A stretch of 64,000 bases of DNA from Bacteroidia bacterium (lineage in GTDB: Bacteria > Bacteroidota > Bacteroidia > B-17B0 > Aurantibacillaceae). Below the pieces are notes generated by a model. It made no database searches. It was not told the origin of the DNA and worked only from the letters and a program-made list of their open reading frames with translations. Positions within the stretch are counted from its first letter, which is position 1, and each line of letters begins with the position of its first letter. The stretch is taken from contig JACMNO010000088.1 in NCBI GenBank assembly GCA_014378485.1, positions 1-64,000 of the forward strand, written 5' to 3'. The translations under genes were made by a program, and so were the position numbers. Positions 56,073 to 64,000 of this stretch are shown here, one piece after another.

Positions 56073-57107
56073 ATGAAAACACTATTACGTGGCGGTCTAA
56101 TCTTAACCTTAATTTCGGGAGTTCTTTCCTGCACGATACAAAAACGGATTTATATGACGGGGTACTACATCGACTGGATAAATTTTGCTAGTACAACGCC
56201 CACTCCGCAAAAGTTTAAAGTAGTTGGCTATTCTTTAAATGCCTACAACTCTCTGTCTCGCAAACTCTCGCAGGAAACAATTATTGATGTCAATAACCCT
56301 GGCGAAATATATTGTGATGAAGGAACAATTGTAAAATTTCCTGATAATGCTTTTGTATATGAAGATGGAAGAAATATCAAATGCTCACAAGTTGCCGTTT
56401 ACATTACCGAATTTTACACGATGTCGGATATATTAGAGGCTGGCTTAACCACCTCAAGTAACAACCGCACCTTAGCTTCTGCTGGTATGGTTTATATTGA
56501 AGCCCGATGTCATGGTGAAAAACTGAAGCTAAAACCTAACAAACAAGTCATCGTGAAAATGCCAACTTCATATCCTGACAAAACAATGAAAGCTTTTTCC
56601 GGCAAATTAAAAAATGGAATAATCGATTGGAAAGTAAATGGCAGCATAGCTATTGAAAATGTGGAAAGTTTTCCAGACAGTGGTTTATCTGATAGTCCCG
56701 AAAGATTTATTGAATATGAAGGAGAAAGCGGTAGAGAATATCCGGAAGCTTATATCATGAGATTAAGCACATTGGGTTGGATAAATTGTGACCGTTTTTA
56801 TGATACAAAAAAATCAACTAATCTCATCGTAAAAGCAGACTCTATTGAGAAAACATTTGTTGCCATGATTTTTAAAGGAATGAAATCTGTTCTGCCGGGA
56901 TATGAATACGCCAATCACTCGGTTGAGTTTAAAAGTATTCCGACAGGGCAGGAAGTTAGTGTATTGGCCTATCGTGTCAATGAAAAAACGAAATTAGTAA
57001 TGGTAGGGCATCAGGACATGGTTATAGGCGATACATCTTTGATAGAGCTAACAATGGAAACCATGACCCAAAATGCTTTTAAAACTCTATTGGCTGGTTA
57101 TAATTAA
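56073..57107 (+). CDS. Lipoprotein of unknown function
   Basis: About 344 residues from the ATG at 56073, where a lipoprotein signal begins (MKTLLRGGLILTLISGVLSC, Cys 20); the open frame extends up to 56013 without a good start. The body is rich in strands, e.g. GTIVKFPDNAFVYEDGRNIKCSQVAV and LKLKPNKQVIVKMPTS, similar to ZU5/internalin-like surface domains of Bacteroidota, but no family was certain. Its 3' end overlaps the small membrane-protein gene on the other strand by four bases. Confidence 0.6.
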   Translation: MKTLLRGGLILTLISGVLSCTIQKRIYMTGYYIDWINFASTTPTPQKFKVVGYSLNAYNSLSRKLSQETIIDVNNPGEIYCDEGTIVKFPDNAFVYEDGRNIKCSQVAVYITEFYTMSDILEAGLTTSSNNRTLASAGMVYIEARCHGEKLKLKPNKQVIVKMPTSYPDKTMKAFSGKLKNGIIDWKVNGSIAIENVESFPDSGLSDSPERFIEYEGESGREYPEAYIMRLSTLGWINCDRFYDTKKSTNLIVKADSIEKTFVAMIFKGMKSVLPGYEYANHSVEFKSIPTGQEVSVLAYRVNEKTKLVMVGHQDMVIGDTSLIELTMETMTQNAFKTLLAGYN

Positions 57108-57451
57108 AGATTCCTATCCATCTTCCTATAATGGATCATAAAGAAAATAATAAACAACACCGAGTAAAAGATGCTAAAGAAAAAACGGAAGCCATAGAGA
57201 TCCAAATACATAAAGGTGATGAGCCTGATACAAAACATGATGATGAATAATTGAACGCCCCATTGTTTCATGTGCCAGATGCCAATCAAGGAAACAAACT
57301 GAAGAGTAATGATGATGCCCAGGATCATGGGAATAAAATCGCCCATACGTTTAATGGAAGGCATAAACAGCATTGGAAAAGCCAACAACACCAACACAAT
57401 GGCAATAACCGTGATTACAGAAATGGTTTTTGGTCGTTGTAATACTGCCAT
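57104..57451 (-). CDS. Small membrane protein of unknown function
   Basis: 115 residues with four hydrophobic segments (residues about 8-30, 38-58, 66-86, 90-106) and very short basic/acidic ends. No conserved motif was recognised. The reading frame is convergent with the lipoprotein gene and lies 51 bases downstream of the ABC permease gene on the same strand, so it may be its operon partner. Confidence 0.55.
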   Translation of the reverse strand: MAVLQRPKTISVITVIAIVLVLLAFPMLFMPSIKRMGDFIPMILGIIITLQFVSLIGIWHMKQWGVQLFIIMFCIRLITFMYLDLYGFRFFFSIFYSVLFIIFFMIHYRKMDRNL

Positions 57452-57502
57452 ATTAATTTGTTGTCTTCAACAGGCTCGGGCACCTGTGTTTTTTTATTGT
57501 TT

Positions 57503-58747
57503 TTAATTTGTTCTGATTGCCTCTACCGGATCTAACTGAGACGCGCCATAAGCAGGGATAAACCCACTAATGATACCAATCAATACAGAAATGGTTAATC
57601 CTAAAATAATGTTGGAACGTGTTAAGGTAATCTCCATATCAATGACACCATCTGCAGCAAAGGTGAGAACATAAATGAGTAAGAGTCCTATGATGCCTCC
57701 GATCAATGATAAAAATACGGCTTCGAATAAAAACTGCGCCAGAATAAAATAATTTTTTGCCCCTAACGATTTTTGAATTCCAATTAGGTTAGTCCTTTCC
57801 CGCACCGACACAAACATGATGTTAGCAATACCAAAGCCACCTACCAAAATAGAAAATCCACCAATGATAGCACCTGCAATTCCCACAATATCAAACAGGG
57901 TGTCAAAATTCTTACTTAATAAATTAGTTTCATTCAGTGCAAAATCATCATCCGCTAAAGGCTTTAATCCGCGAATGAATCGCATGATTCCGGTGAGCTC
58001 GTCTTTTAACTGATCGTTAGTAACGCCCGGTTTTGCTTTTGCAGCAATAAAAGGATCGCTGTTTTCGGATTTCACATCCATAAATAAACGGGCAAAATTA
58101 TATGGCACTACCGCCTGGTTATCCATACTGTTGCCAAGCATGCTTTCTCCTTCTTTTTTAAAAAGACCAATGACCTTGCAGGTTCTGCCTGCTACTTTGA
58201 TGGTTTTTCCAATTGGGTATTCATTATTCGGAAACAAGCCATCGACCAAGGTGTAACCCAACAAAACCACGTTGTATCCACCTTCTGCCTCATCCTCTCG
58301 AAAGTAACGGCCTTCAACAATATCAAAAGCTTTTACTTTTCCATATCCGTAAGACCAGCCCGAAACCAAACCGTTTTCAATGGTATTATTGTTATGCTTT
58401 AAAACTTTCCTTGCACCAATCCTGAACCCAACAGCTTCAATGCTTTTTGCTTTTCGTTCCACTTCTGCCAGTTCACTGTATTCAGGAACCGGGCGGTTCA
58501 TGTATTTCCACCAAGGATAATCGGGACCAAAGGTCCATGGCCATTTCATCACAAATACCACGTTATCACCGAGGCTTTGAACACTTCCACGAATGTTGCG
58601 TTCCAAACTATCAACAATGGTAAACACGGTAATGATGGCGAAAATGCCAATGGTAATACCTAGCAAACTGAGAAAGGTTCTGAGTTTATTGGCAATTAAA
58701 GCGCCCCAGGCAAATACAATACTTTCTTTTAAGAGGGTGAAAACCAT
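57503..58747 (-). CDS. ABC transporter permease, MacB/FtsX family
   Basis: A 414-residue permease. The N-terminus has the first membrane span (about 20-45, RTFLSLLGITIGIFAIITVFTIV), then a periplasmic MacB_PCD domain, then three membrane spans: GGFGIANIMFVSVRERTNLIGIQKSLGAK, AVFLSLIGGIIGLLLIYVL and LTISVLIGIISGFIPAYGASQLDPVEAIR, all family hallmarks. Involved in export or in mechanotransmission rather than import. No ATPase gene is adjacent, so it must be elsewhere. Confidence 0.9.
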   Translation of the reverse strand: MVFTLLKESIVFAWGALIANKLRTFLSLLGITIGIFAIITVFTIVDSLERNIRGSVQSLGDNVVFVMKWPWTFGPDYPWWKYMNRPVPEYSELAEVERKAKSIEAVGFRIGARKVLKHNNNTIENGLVSGWSYGYGKVKAFDIVEGRYFREDEAEGGYNVVLLGYTLVDGLFPNNEYPIGKTIKVAGRTCKVIGLFKKEGESMLGNSMDNQAVVPYNFARLFMDVKSENSDPFIAAKAKPGVTNDQLKDELTGIMRFIRGLKPLADDDFALNETNLLSKNFDTLFDIVGIAGAIIGGFSILVGGFGIANIMFVSVRERTNLIGIQKSLGAKNYFILAQFLFEAVFLSLIGGIIGLLLIYVLTFAADGVIDMEITLTRSNIILGLTISVLIGIISGFIPAYGASQLDPVEAIRTN

Positions 58748-58875
58748 ACGGTAAATATAATTTATAATCCAATGCCTTAATCTTTTTTTGTTTTAGCGGT
58801 TTAGTATTAAGATAAGGGGGATTTGATAAATCTAAATACAGAGCCTTCAAATTTTAATTATATTTATAAAATACA

Positions 58876-59844
58876 ATGGTAGAATTAAATCAGATATATA
58901 AAGATCGACACATTGATGAAGATCAATTCATTCGAATCAAAGGCATTGAAGAAAATAAATTATTTTCCATTCACTGGGAACTGAGAACCATCCTTTATCT
59001 GGGGATTTTATTATTATCATCCGGCATTGGTATTTTAGTTTATTTAAATATTGATACAATTGGTCATCAGGCCGTATTAGGCGCCATTGCAGCGGGCTTT
59101 ACAGGTTGTTTTTATTTTGCCAATAAACATAAACTGCTCTACCGGAACGAAAAGATTACACATACTTCACCTTTCTTTGACTATGTTGTTTTACTGGGCT
59201 TCCTGCTTTTCGCTTTATTTATAGGATATTTTCAATATCAATACAGTCCTTTTGGTAAGCATTACGGCATTCTTGTGTTTATTCCCACTTTATTAGCCTT
59301 TTACCTGGCTTATCGCTTTGATCATAAAGGCGTTTTATCGATTGCCATTACAGGGCTTGCTGGAACTTTTGGATTAAGCGTATCTCCAAGGCAACTAATA
59401 GACAATAATGATTTCTCAAATCTCTCCGTTATTTTTACAGCCTTGACTTTAGGAATAGCATTGAGCGTATGGGCATTGTATTCAGATAAAAAAGAAATAA
59501 AAAAACATTTCAGTTTTACTTATAATAATTTTGCTATTAATATTTTAAGTATTGCTGCGCTTGCTGCTTTATTTGATCAGGATTTGAAATTGATCAGTTT
59601 ACTTGCATTAGCCGCTATATGTGTTTATTTTATTAAATATGCGTTGATACAAAAATCTTACCTGTTCTTGCTACTTGCTGTTTTATATGGATATATCGGA
59701 TTAACATATTGTATCTTTTATTTATTATCACAAATTGATAATATAAGTGAAGGCACTGCTCTTTTAGGAATGTTATATGTGATAGGATCTGCAATAGGTG
59801 TCATTTTTTTATTTTTAAATCTTAAAAAGATCGTCAAACAATAA
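58876..59844 (+). CDS. DUF2157 membrane protein
   Basis: A 322-residue protein: a soluble N-terminal segment (1-30), then about nine to ten hydrophobic segments. The pattern LRTILYLGILLLSSGIGILVYLNID near the first span is typical of DUF2157 proteins. Function unknown. Four bases before a second membrane protein of a related class, as often seen in this family's gene pairs. Confidence 0.75.
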   Translation: MVELNQIYKDRHIDEDQFIRIKGIEENKLFSIHWELRTILYLGILLLSSGIGILVYLNIDTIGHQAVLGAIAAGFTGCFYFANKHKLLYRNEKITHTSPFFDYVVLLGFLLFALFIGYFQYQYSPFGKHYGILVFIPTLLAFYLAYRFDHKGVLSIAITGLAGTFGLSVSPRQLIDNNDFSNLSVIFTALTLGIALSVWALYSDKKEIKKHFSFTYNNFAINILSIAALAALFDQDLKLISLLALAAICVYFIKYALIQKSYLFLLLAVLYGYIGLTYCIFYLLSQIDNISEGTALLGMLYVIGSAIGVIFLFLNLKKIVKQ

Positions 59845-59848
59845 TAAT

Positions 59849-61039
59849 ATGAAGGCTTATAATTCAGTTACTCTTTTTAATACTTCTATTAAACGAAAAG
59901 CAGAAAACTGGTTTGCTCAGAAATTAATCTCAGCAGAGCAGCGCGAAGCTATTTTAAATAGCTACAGTACCTATTTATACACACCAAACATTTTTGTGAA
60001 GATTGGATTATTTCTTTTTACTTGTTTTATTATTCTGGCAGCCTCGAGTATTTATTTCCTGATGTTTGCTTCCGGTTTTAATAGTAGTGGAAATGGTTTT
60101 TATATTTTTACTTCTTTGTTTTTTTCGTGTGCTTGTTTTGCCGTTTTGGAGTTATTGATAAAATCTAAACATGTTTATAATGCGGGCAGTGATGAAGCTT
60201 TGTTATATGTGGGGCTTTTATCTTTATTTATTTGTCTCTTCACCATTATAGGTGCTTCCGGCGAAGACAATGCTTTATTACTCGCCTGTTTGGCAATGCC
60301 TTTTATTGCTTTTGCTGTTATTAGATATGCTGACAGGCTTATCACATTAGCATTATGTTTTTGTGTTTACACTATTTTGTTTTTGTTTGTTTTAAAATTT
60401 GGTGATGTTGCAAAAATGGTCATGCCATTTGTACTCATGTTCTTTTCAGCGATGGTATATTTTCAAGCTAAAAAAATTAAAAGCAAAACAAATTTATATT
60501 ACTGGCGTTCCTGTATTGGCGTGATTGAGTATGTTACCTTACTTGTTTTTTATGCTTCATGTAACTATTATGTAATCAGGGAATCAAGCGTGGCTTTTTT
60601 CAATCTTCAATTGGCAACTGGACAAGATATTCCGTTGGCGTTTTTATTTTATATTCTTACCGCATCCATTCCAATCATATATATTTATTCTGGATTGAAA
60701 CAAAAAGACAAAACTTTGCTTTGGTCCGGACTTATTTTATTAGCCGCATCCGCCATTACTTTTAAATATTATTTTAGTTTGGGTCACCCCGAAATATCTT
60801 TGACCATTGCAGGTATCTTACTGATAATGGTGGCCTATTTCGCTATCAACTATCTTAAAATTCCAAAACATGGTATTACATATGAAGAAGAAAAGGATGC
60901 CAATAGTTTTTTAAGAAGCAATGCCGAAGCATTAATCATTTTAGAAGGCATGAGGCAGGAATCACCAACCACCTCGCAGGATGATTTTGAATTTGGTGGT
61001 GGGAAATCCGGGGGAGCGGGTTCAGGCGGATCCTATTAA
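59849..61039 (+). CDS. DUF4401-like membrane protein with Gly-rich tail
   Basis: A 396-residue polytopic protein with about 12 hydrophobic segments. The opening (WFAQKLISAEQREAILNSYSTYLYTPNIFVKIGLFLFTCF) is like DUF4401/DUF2157 proteins. The C-terminal soluble tail has a helix (FLRSNAEALIILEGMRQ) and ends GGGKSGGAGSGGSY, a glycine-rich tail of the kind seen in DUF2207-type membrane proteins. Function unknown. Partner of the DUF2157 gene (4-base gap). Confidence 0.65.
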   Translation: MKAYNSVTLFNTSIKRKAENWFAQKLISAEQREAILNSYSTYLYTPNIFVKIGLFLFTCFIILAASSIYFLMFASGFNSSGNGFYIFTSLFFSCACFAVLELLIKSKHVYNAGSDEALLYVGLLSLFICLFTIIGASGEDNALLLACLAMPFIAFAVIRYADRLITLALCFCVYTILFLFVLKFGDVAKMVMPFVLMFFSAMVYFQAKKIKSKTNLYYWRSCIGVIEYVTLLVFYASCNYYVIRESSVAFFNLQLATGQDIPLAFLFYILTASIPIIYIYSGLKQKDKTLLWSGLILLAASAITFKYYFSLGHPEISLTIAGILLIMVAYFAINYLKIPKHGITYEEEKDANSFLRSNAEALIILEGMRQESPTTSQDDFEFGGGKSGGAGSGGSY

Positions 61040-61151
61040 CTTTAGCAAAATGTTATCAAAAGTCGGCAAGCAAATTTTAATATATATTAATAAAGTTGTA
61101 TGGTTATAATTGAGCTTTTAAGCTTAAATTTGATTTGTTAATTTTGAAGAG

Positions 61152-61748
61152 GTGAGGCTTTTATTTTGTTTGATATCAGTGGTTTTTGGAGTTGGATTAT
61201 CATCCTGCAGAAATACCCATGCATACGAAAAGTACACCAAAGAACTGGATAGCCTGAAAGTTGTGTTGCAGCAATCCGTTTCTCATTTTAAAGCTGTGGA
61301 TAGTTCGGCATGTATGAAGGCTTATTCAAAACAATATACCTACTCGCTTTTTATCAATTCTCATTTAAAAGATACGGTAACCAAAACGGTTGCAGAAAAT
61401 TTACAAGCTTTTCAATCAGTGGGAAAAGGCATGAACGAATACCTGGCTTTACGATCCGGCTGGCTGAATGAAGCGGATTTATCAGTTGAACAATTACAAA
61501 CATTATCACACGACTTAAAAACAGGAAGCATTGATGAGGAAGAAGCCATTGAATTTATTAATGAAGAAAAAAAAGAATCTGAAAAGATCATTGAAGAATT
61601 AAACGTGAACACTGAAATTATCCGGAAACATTTAGAAGTATTTAATCAAGCTTTACCTGTGTGCGAAGATTTAGTAAAAAAATTAAACAGTGGTGTTTTG
61701 CCTGAATTAATTTATCCAGAAATCACCCATCAAAATTCTACTAATTAA
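61152..61748 (+). CDS. Lipoprotein of unknown function
   Basis: A 198-residue protein starting at GTG 61152, with a lipoprotein signal ending LSSC (Cys 19). The rest is mostly helical with an acidic stretch (GSIDEEEAIEFINEEKKESEKIIEEL) that could form a coiled coil. No family recognised. A TAAATTTG at 61125-61132 could be the -7 box of a promoter. The stop is one base before the start of the TPR protein gene, so the two are likely an operon. Confidence 0.6.
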   Translation: MRLLFCLISVVFGVGLSSCRNTHAYEKYTKELDSLKVVLQQSVSHFKAVDSSACMKAYSKQYTYSLFINSHLKDTVTKTVAENLQAFQSVGKGMNEYLALRSGWLNEADLSVEQLQTLSHDLKTGSIDEEEAIEFINEEKKESEKIIEELNVNTEIIRKHLEVFNQALPVCEDLVKKLNSGVLPELIYPEITHQNSTN

Positions 61749-61749
61749 T

Positions 61750-63570
61750 TTGAAACGATTTTTAATATGCACCCTTTTTTTAGCATCGTTTATTTCGGTA
61801 AGCGCTCAAAAAACCACTGATGATAAACTGGCTATGCAGTATTACGAGCAGAAACAATTTGATAAAGCCATCGTGTATTTTGAAAAGCTTTATGACAAAC
61901 TGCCCGATGCTTACTTCATATATTATTTCAGGTGTTTAATAGAGACCAAAGATTATAAGACAGCGGAGAAGATCACCAAACGACATATCAAGCACAGTGA
62001 TTCCAACGCGCATTTATATGTCAAACTTGGTATAGTTTACAAATTGATGGGTAATCCCGATAAGGAAAAAGATCAATATGAAAAAGCGGTTAAGGAAGTG
62101 ATTCCCGAACAAAGCACCATCTTTGCTTTGGCACATGCTTTTGAAGAAGTGGAATTGTATGATTACGCCATTGACGTATATAAAAAAGGGCGCAAGAAAA
62201 CTCCTGAAACTTATCCATATTATTATGAAATTGCAGATCTCTATAAAAAGAAGGGTGACTTAAAAGCCATGGTGAATGAGTACCTCGACGCCATCGAATT
62301 TCGGGAAAGCGAATTATATACGGCTCAAAGCAATTTGCAACAATCTTTGGGTTATGATGATAAAAACGGTGGCCTTAATAATCCGATCTTAAAAGAAGAA
62401 TTACAAAAGCGCATCCAACAAAAATCAGATAAAACAGTTTTATCTGAATTCCTGATTTTTTTATTGAATCAGCAAAAAGATTTTAACGGCTCTTTTGTTC
62501 AGTCCAAAGCATTGGATAAACGCCAGAAAGGTGATGGTTCCCGTTTAATGGAACTGGCTAAACTTTGCATAAGCAATGAAAATTATGTGGTGGCAGAGAG
62601 GTGTTATCAGTATGTGATCAGCAAAGGAAAAGACAATCCGTACTACGACATCGCAAACATCGAAAAACTAAATGCCGGTTATTTGCAGCTCACCGGTCAG
62701 GTCAATCCGAACCTTATAGAAATTGAAACCCTTCATACAAACATGGAAGCTGCTATTAAAGAGTATGGAATTAGTAATTTAACTTTTCCTCTCATCAAAA
62801 AATCAGCTTTACTAAATGCCTACTATCTGAATAAACCTGCAGAAGCCATTCAATCATTGGAAGATGTGATGTCACAATATACGTTTGATAAAAACATGCT
62901 GGCAGAAATTAAATTGGATCTTGGTGATATGAATTTACTGATCGGAAATATTTGGGATGCATCTTTGCTTTATTCGCAAGTAGAAAAAGATTTTAAATAT
63001 GAAACCGTAGGGCAGGGTGCAAAATTCAGAAATGCCAAATTGAGTTATTACGCGTCGGATTTTAAATGGGCCAAAGCGCAATGTGATATTTTAAAAGGTG
63101 CCACCACCAAAACCATTGCTAATGATGCACTGGATCTATCTCTGGTGATTACGGATGCCATTGGTGTTGATACGAATGCTGTTCCTTTAAGCATGTTTGC
63201 TTCCGCAGAACTTTTGATCCTTCAGCATCAATATGATAAAGCCATTGCACGCTTGGATAGTATCAATTCTATTTTCAGCGAGCATACGTTGGGTGATGAT
63301 ATTTATTATAAAAAAGCGGAGATATTTAAGCAAACAAACCGTTATGCGGATGCCGCAAAAATGTACGAAAACATTTTAGAGTTTTTCCCTACCGAATTAT
63401 ATGGCGACGATGCTTTATTCAAGCAGGCAGAATTATATGAGCGTTACCTGAACGACAAGGAAAAAGCAAAACAATTATACCAGGACATGCTGGTAAAATA
63501 TCCCGGAAGTATTTATGTGGTAGATGCCCGGAAACGTTACAGGGATTTAAGAGGGGATATTGTAAATTGA
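61750..63570 (+). CDS. Exported TPR-repeat protein
   Basis: A 606-residue protein starting at TTG 61750 with a signal peptide (KRFLICTLFLASFISVSAQ). TPR units span most of the length: near the start LAMQYYEQKQFDKAIVYFEKL, in the middle CISNENYVVAERCYQYVI, and at the end TNRYADAAKMYENILEFFPT. TPR arrays mediate protein-protein contacts; in Bacteroidota such proteins occur in the periplasm and in gliding or envelope complexes, but no specific role can be given. Coupled to the lipoprotein upstream. Confidence 0.8.
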   Translation: MKRFLICTLFLASFISVSAQKTTDDKLAMQYYEQKQFDKAIVYFEKLYDKLPDAYFIYYFRCLIETKDYKTAEKITKRHIKHSDSNAHLYVKLGIVYKLMGNPDKEKDQYEKAVKEVIPEQSTIFALAHAFEEVELYDYAIDVYKKGRKKTPETYPYYYEIADLYKKKGDLKAMVNEYLDAIEFRESELYTAQSNLQQSLGYDDKNGGLNNPILKEELQKRIQQKSDKTVLSEFLIFLLNQQKDFNGSFVQSKALDKRQKGDGSRLMELAKLCISNENYVVAERCYQYVISKGKDNPYYDIANIEKLNAGYLQLTGQVNPNLIEIETLHTNMEAAIKEYGISNLTFPLIKKSALLNAYYLNKPAEAIQSLEDVMSQYTFDKNMLAEIKLDLGDMNLLIGNIWDASLLYSQVEKDFKYETVGQGAKFRNAKLSYYASDFKWAKAQCDILKGATTKTIANDALDLSLVITDAIGVDTNAVPLSMFASAELLILQHQYDKAIARLDSINSIFSEHTLGDDIYYKKAEIFKQTNRYADAAKMYENILEFFPTELYGDDALFKQAELYERYLNDKEKAKQLYQDMLVKYPGSIYVVDARKRYRDLRGDIVN

Positions 63571-63587
63571 TTTTTTTTAATGCTAAT

Positions 63588-63700
63588 GTCTGTTCGAGTG
63601 ATTTTTTGCCTGCTTCTTGCAAAAAATAGTATCGAGAACAGCTAAATAAACTTCTAGATACGAATTTGCACGATACACAAATTCTACTCGAAGGGACAGA
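63588..63700. repeat. Inverted pair of TCGAG hairpin repeats
   Basis: A copy in minus orientation (63588-63639, stem ATTTTTTGC/GCAAAAAAT) is followed after 15 bases by one in plus orientation (63655-63700, stem GAATTTG/CAAATTC). The outer ends GTCTGTTCGAG and CTCGAAGGGACAG face each other as imperfect inverted repeats, as in a MITE. No ORF inside. Upstream of the DUF4286 gene. Confidence 0.68.
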
Positions 63701-63716
63701 ATTATAAAACAAAATT

Positions 63717-64000
63717 ATGTATATATACAGCGTTACAGTAAGCATTGATAAACTGGTTGCCGATGAGTGGCATCAATGGATGAAAACAATTCATATACCG
63801 ATGGTGATGGAAACAGGGTACTTTACAGAATACAAAATGTGTAAAGTATTAAATGTAGATGATGAAGGAGCCACCTACTCTACCCAATATTCTTTTAATG
63901 ACATGAAAGATATTGAATCGTATATGGCTCTGGAAGCCCCACGTTTACAAACTGATATGAAAGCATTATATGATGGAAAATATGTTGCTTTCAGAACATT
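63717..64000 (+). CDS. DUF4286 family protein (cut by window edge)
   Basis: The first 94 residues are visible from ATG 63717. YIYSVTVSIDKLVADEWHQWM and HIPMVMETGYFTEYKMCKVL, then YSTQYSFNDMKDIESYM, match the compact ferredoxin-like DUF4286 family of Bacteroidota. Function unknown. Full members have about 100 residues, so little is missing. Confidence 0.9.
   Translation, partial: MYIYSVTVSIDKLVADEWHQWMKTIHIPMVMETGYFTEYKMCKVLNVDDEGATYSTQYSFNDMKDIESYMALEAPRLQTDMKALYDGKYVAFRT

Overview
The window looks like a chromosomal segment of an AT-rich member of the Bacteroidota. Evidence: a C-terminal sorting domain of the type IX secretion (gliding) type on a secreted beta-helix protein, lamin-tail/Ig-like giant surface protein, DUF4286, DUF2157/DUF4401 and DUF2807 proteins, fused RibBA, PdxA, peptidase T, and a promoter of the TTG-N19-TAnnTTTG type in front of the tRNA-tuf operon. 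No rRNA, CRISPR array, prophage or complete insertion sequence was seen. I cannot name a genus.

Layout. 1-1160: start of tuf behind four tRNA genes (Thr-TGT, Tyr, Gly, Thr-GGT; the same order as the E. coli thrU-tyrU-glyT-thrT-tufB operon). 1.2-8.4 kb: VOC protein, two divergent peroxiredoxins, rnhB, an O-methyltransferase, a HisKA_2-type kinase with a single-domain response regulator, purL. 8.5-20.3 kb: secreted hydrolase, DUF2807/beta-barrel protein behind an ECF-like promoter, asd, an 1800-residue lamin-tail/Ig-like surface protein and a beta-helix protein with a sorting domain. 20.3-31.6 kb: comF, nfu, asnS, an ORF6N relic among strong hairpins, a release-factor-like small protein, Nudix CoA hydrolase, SRPBCC protein, then a likely ribBA - two membrane glycosyltransferase-like proteins - truB operon. 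31.6-46.5 kb: dut, a flippase, rfaE2, an LPG-synthase-type membrane protein, panD, and peptidases (M1, S9/DPP IV, PepT, M17) with pdxA. 46.6-52.6 kb: a tight four-gene minus-strand operon (TolC-like protein fused to a barrel-like glycosidase domain, HlyD-type adaptor, multi-zinc-ribbon regulator resembling TackOD1 proteins, processive GT2 synthase), which I read as an uncharacterised exopolysaccharide synthesis and export system. 52.8-64 kb: recQ, a frameshifted zinc-ribbon gene, lipoproteins, ABC permease, DUF2157/DUF4401 pair, TPR protein, DUF4286.

The intergenic DNA is rich in structured dispersed repeats. The most interesting are (i) hairpin repeats with constant flanks and covarying stems, in inverted pairs or as direct repeats around a small GIY-YIG nuclease gene; (ii) a second GIY-YIG gene enclosed by a perfect 25-bp inverted repeat whose arms are themselves hairpins; (iii) four copies of a roughly 90-110-base multibranched element with compensatory changes in three stems, in both orientations relative to genes. 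The GIY-YIG/hairpin association looks like a REPIN/RAYT-style mobile system built on a different nuclease and is, with the polysaccharide operon, my best candidate for something undescribed.
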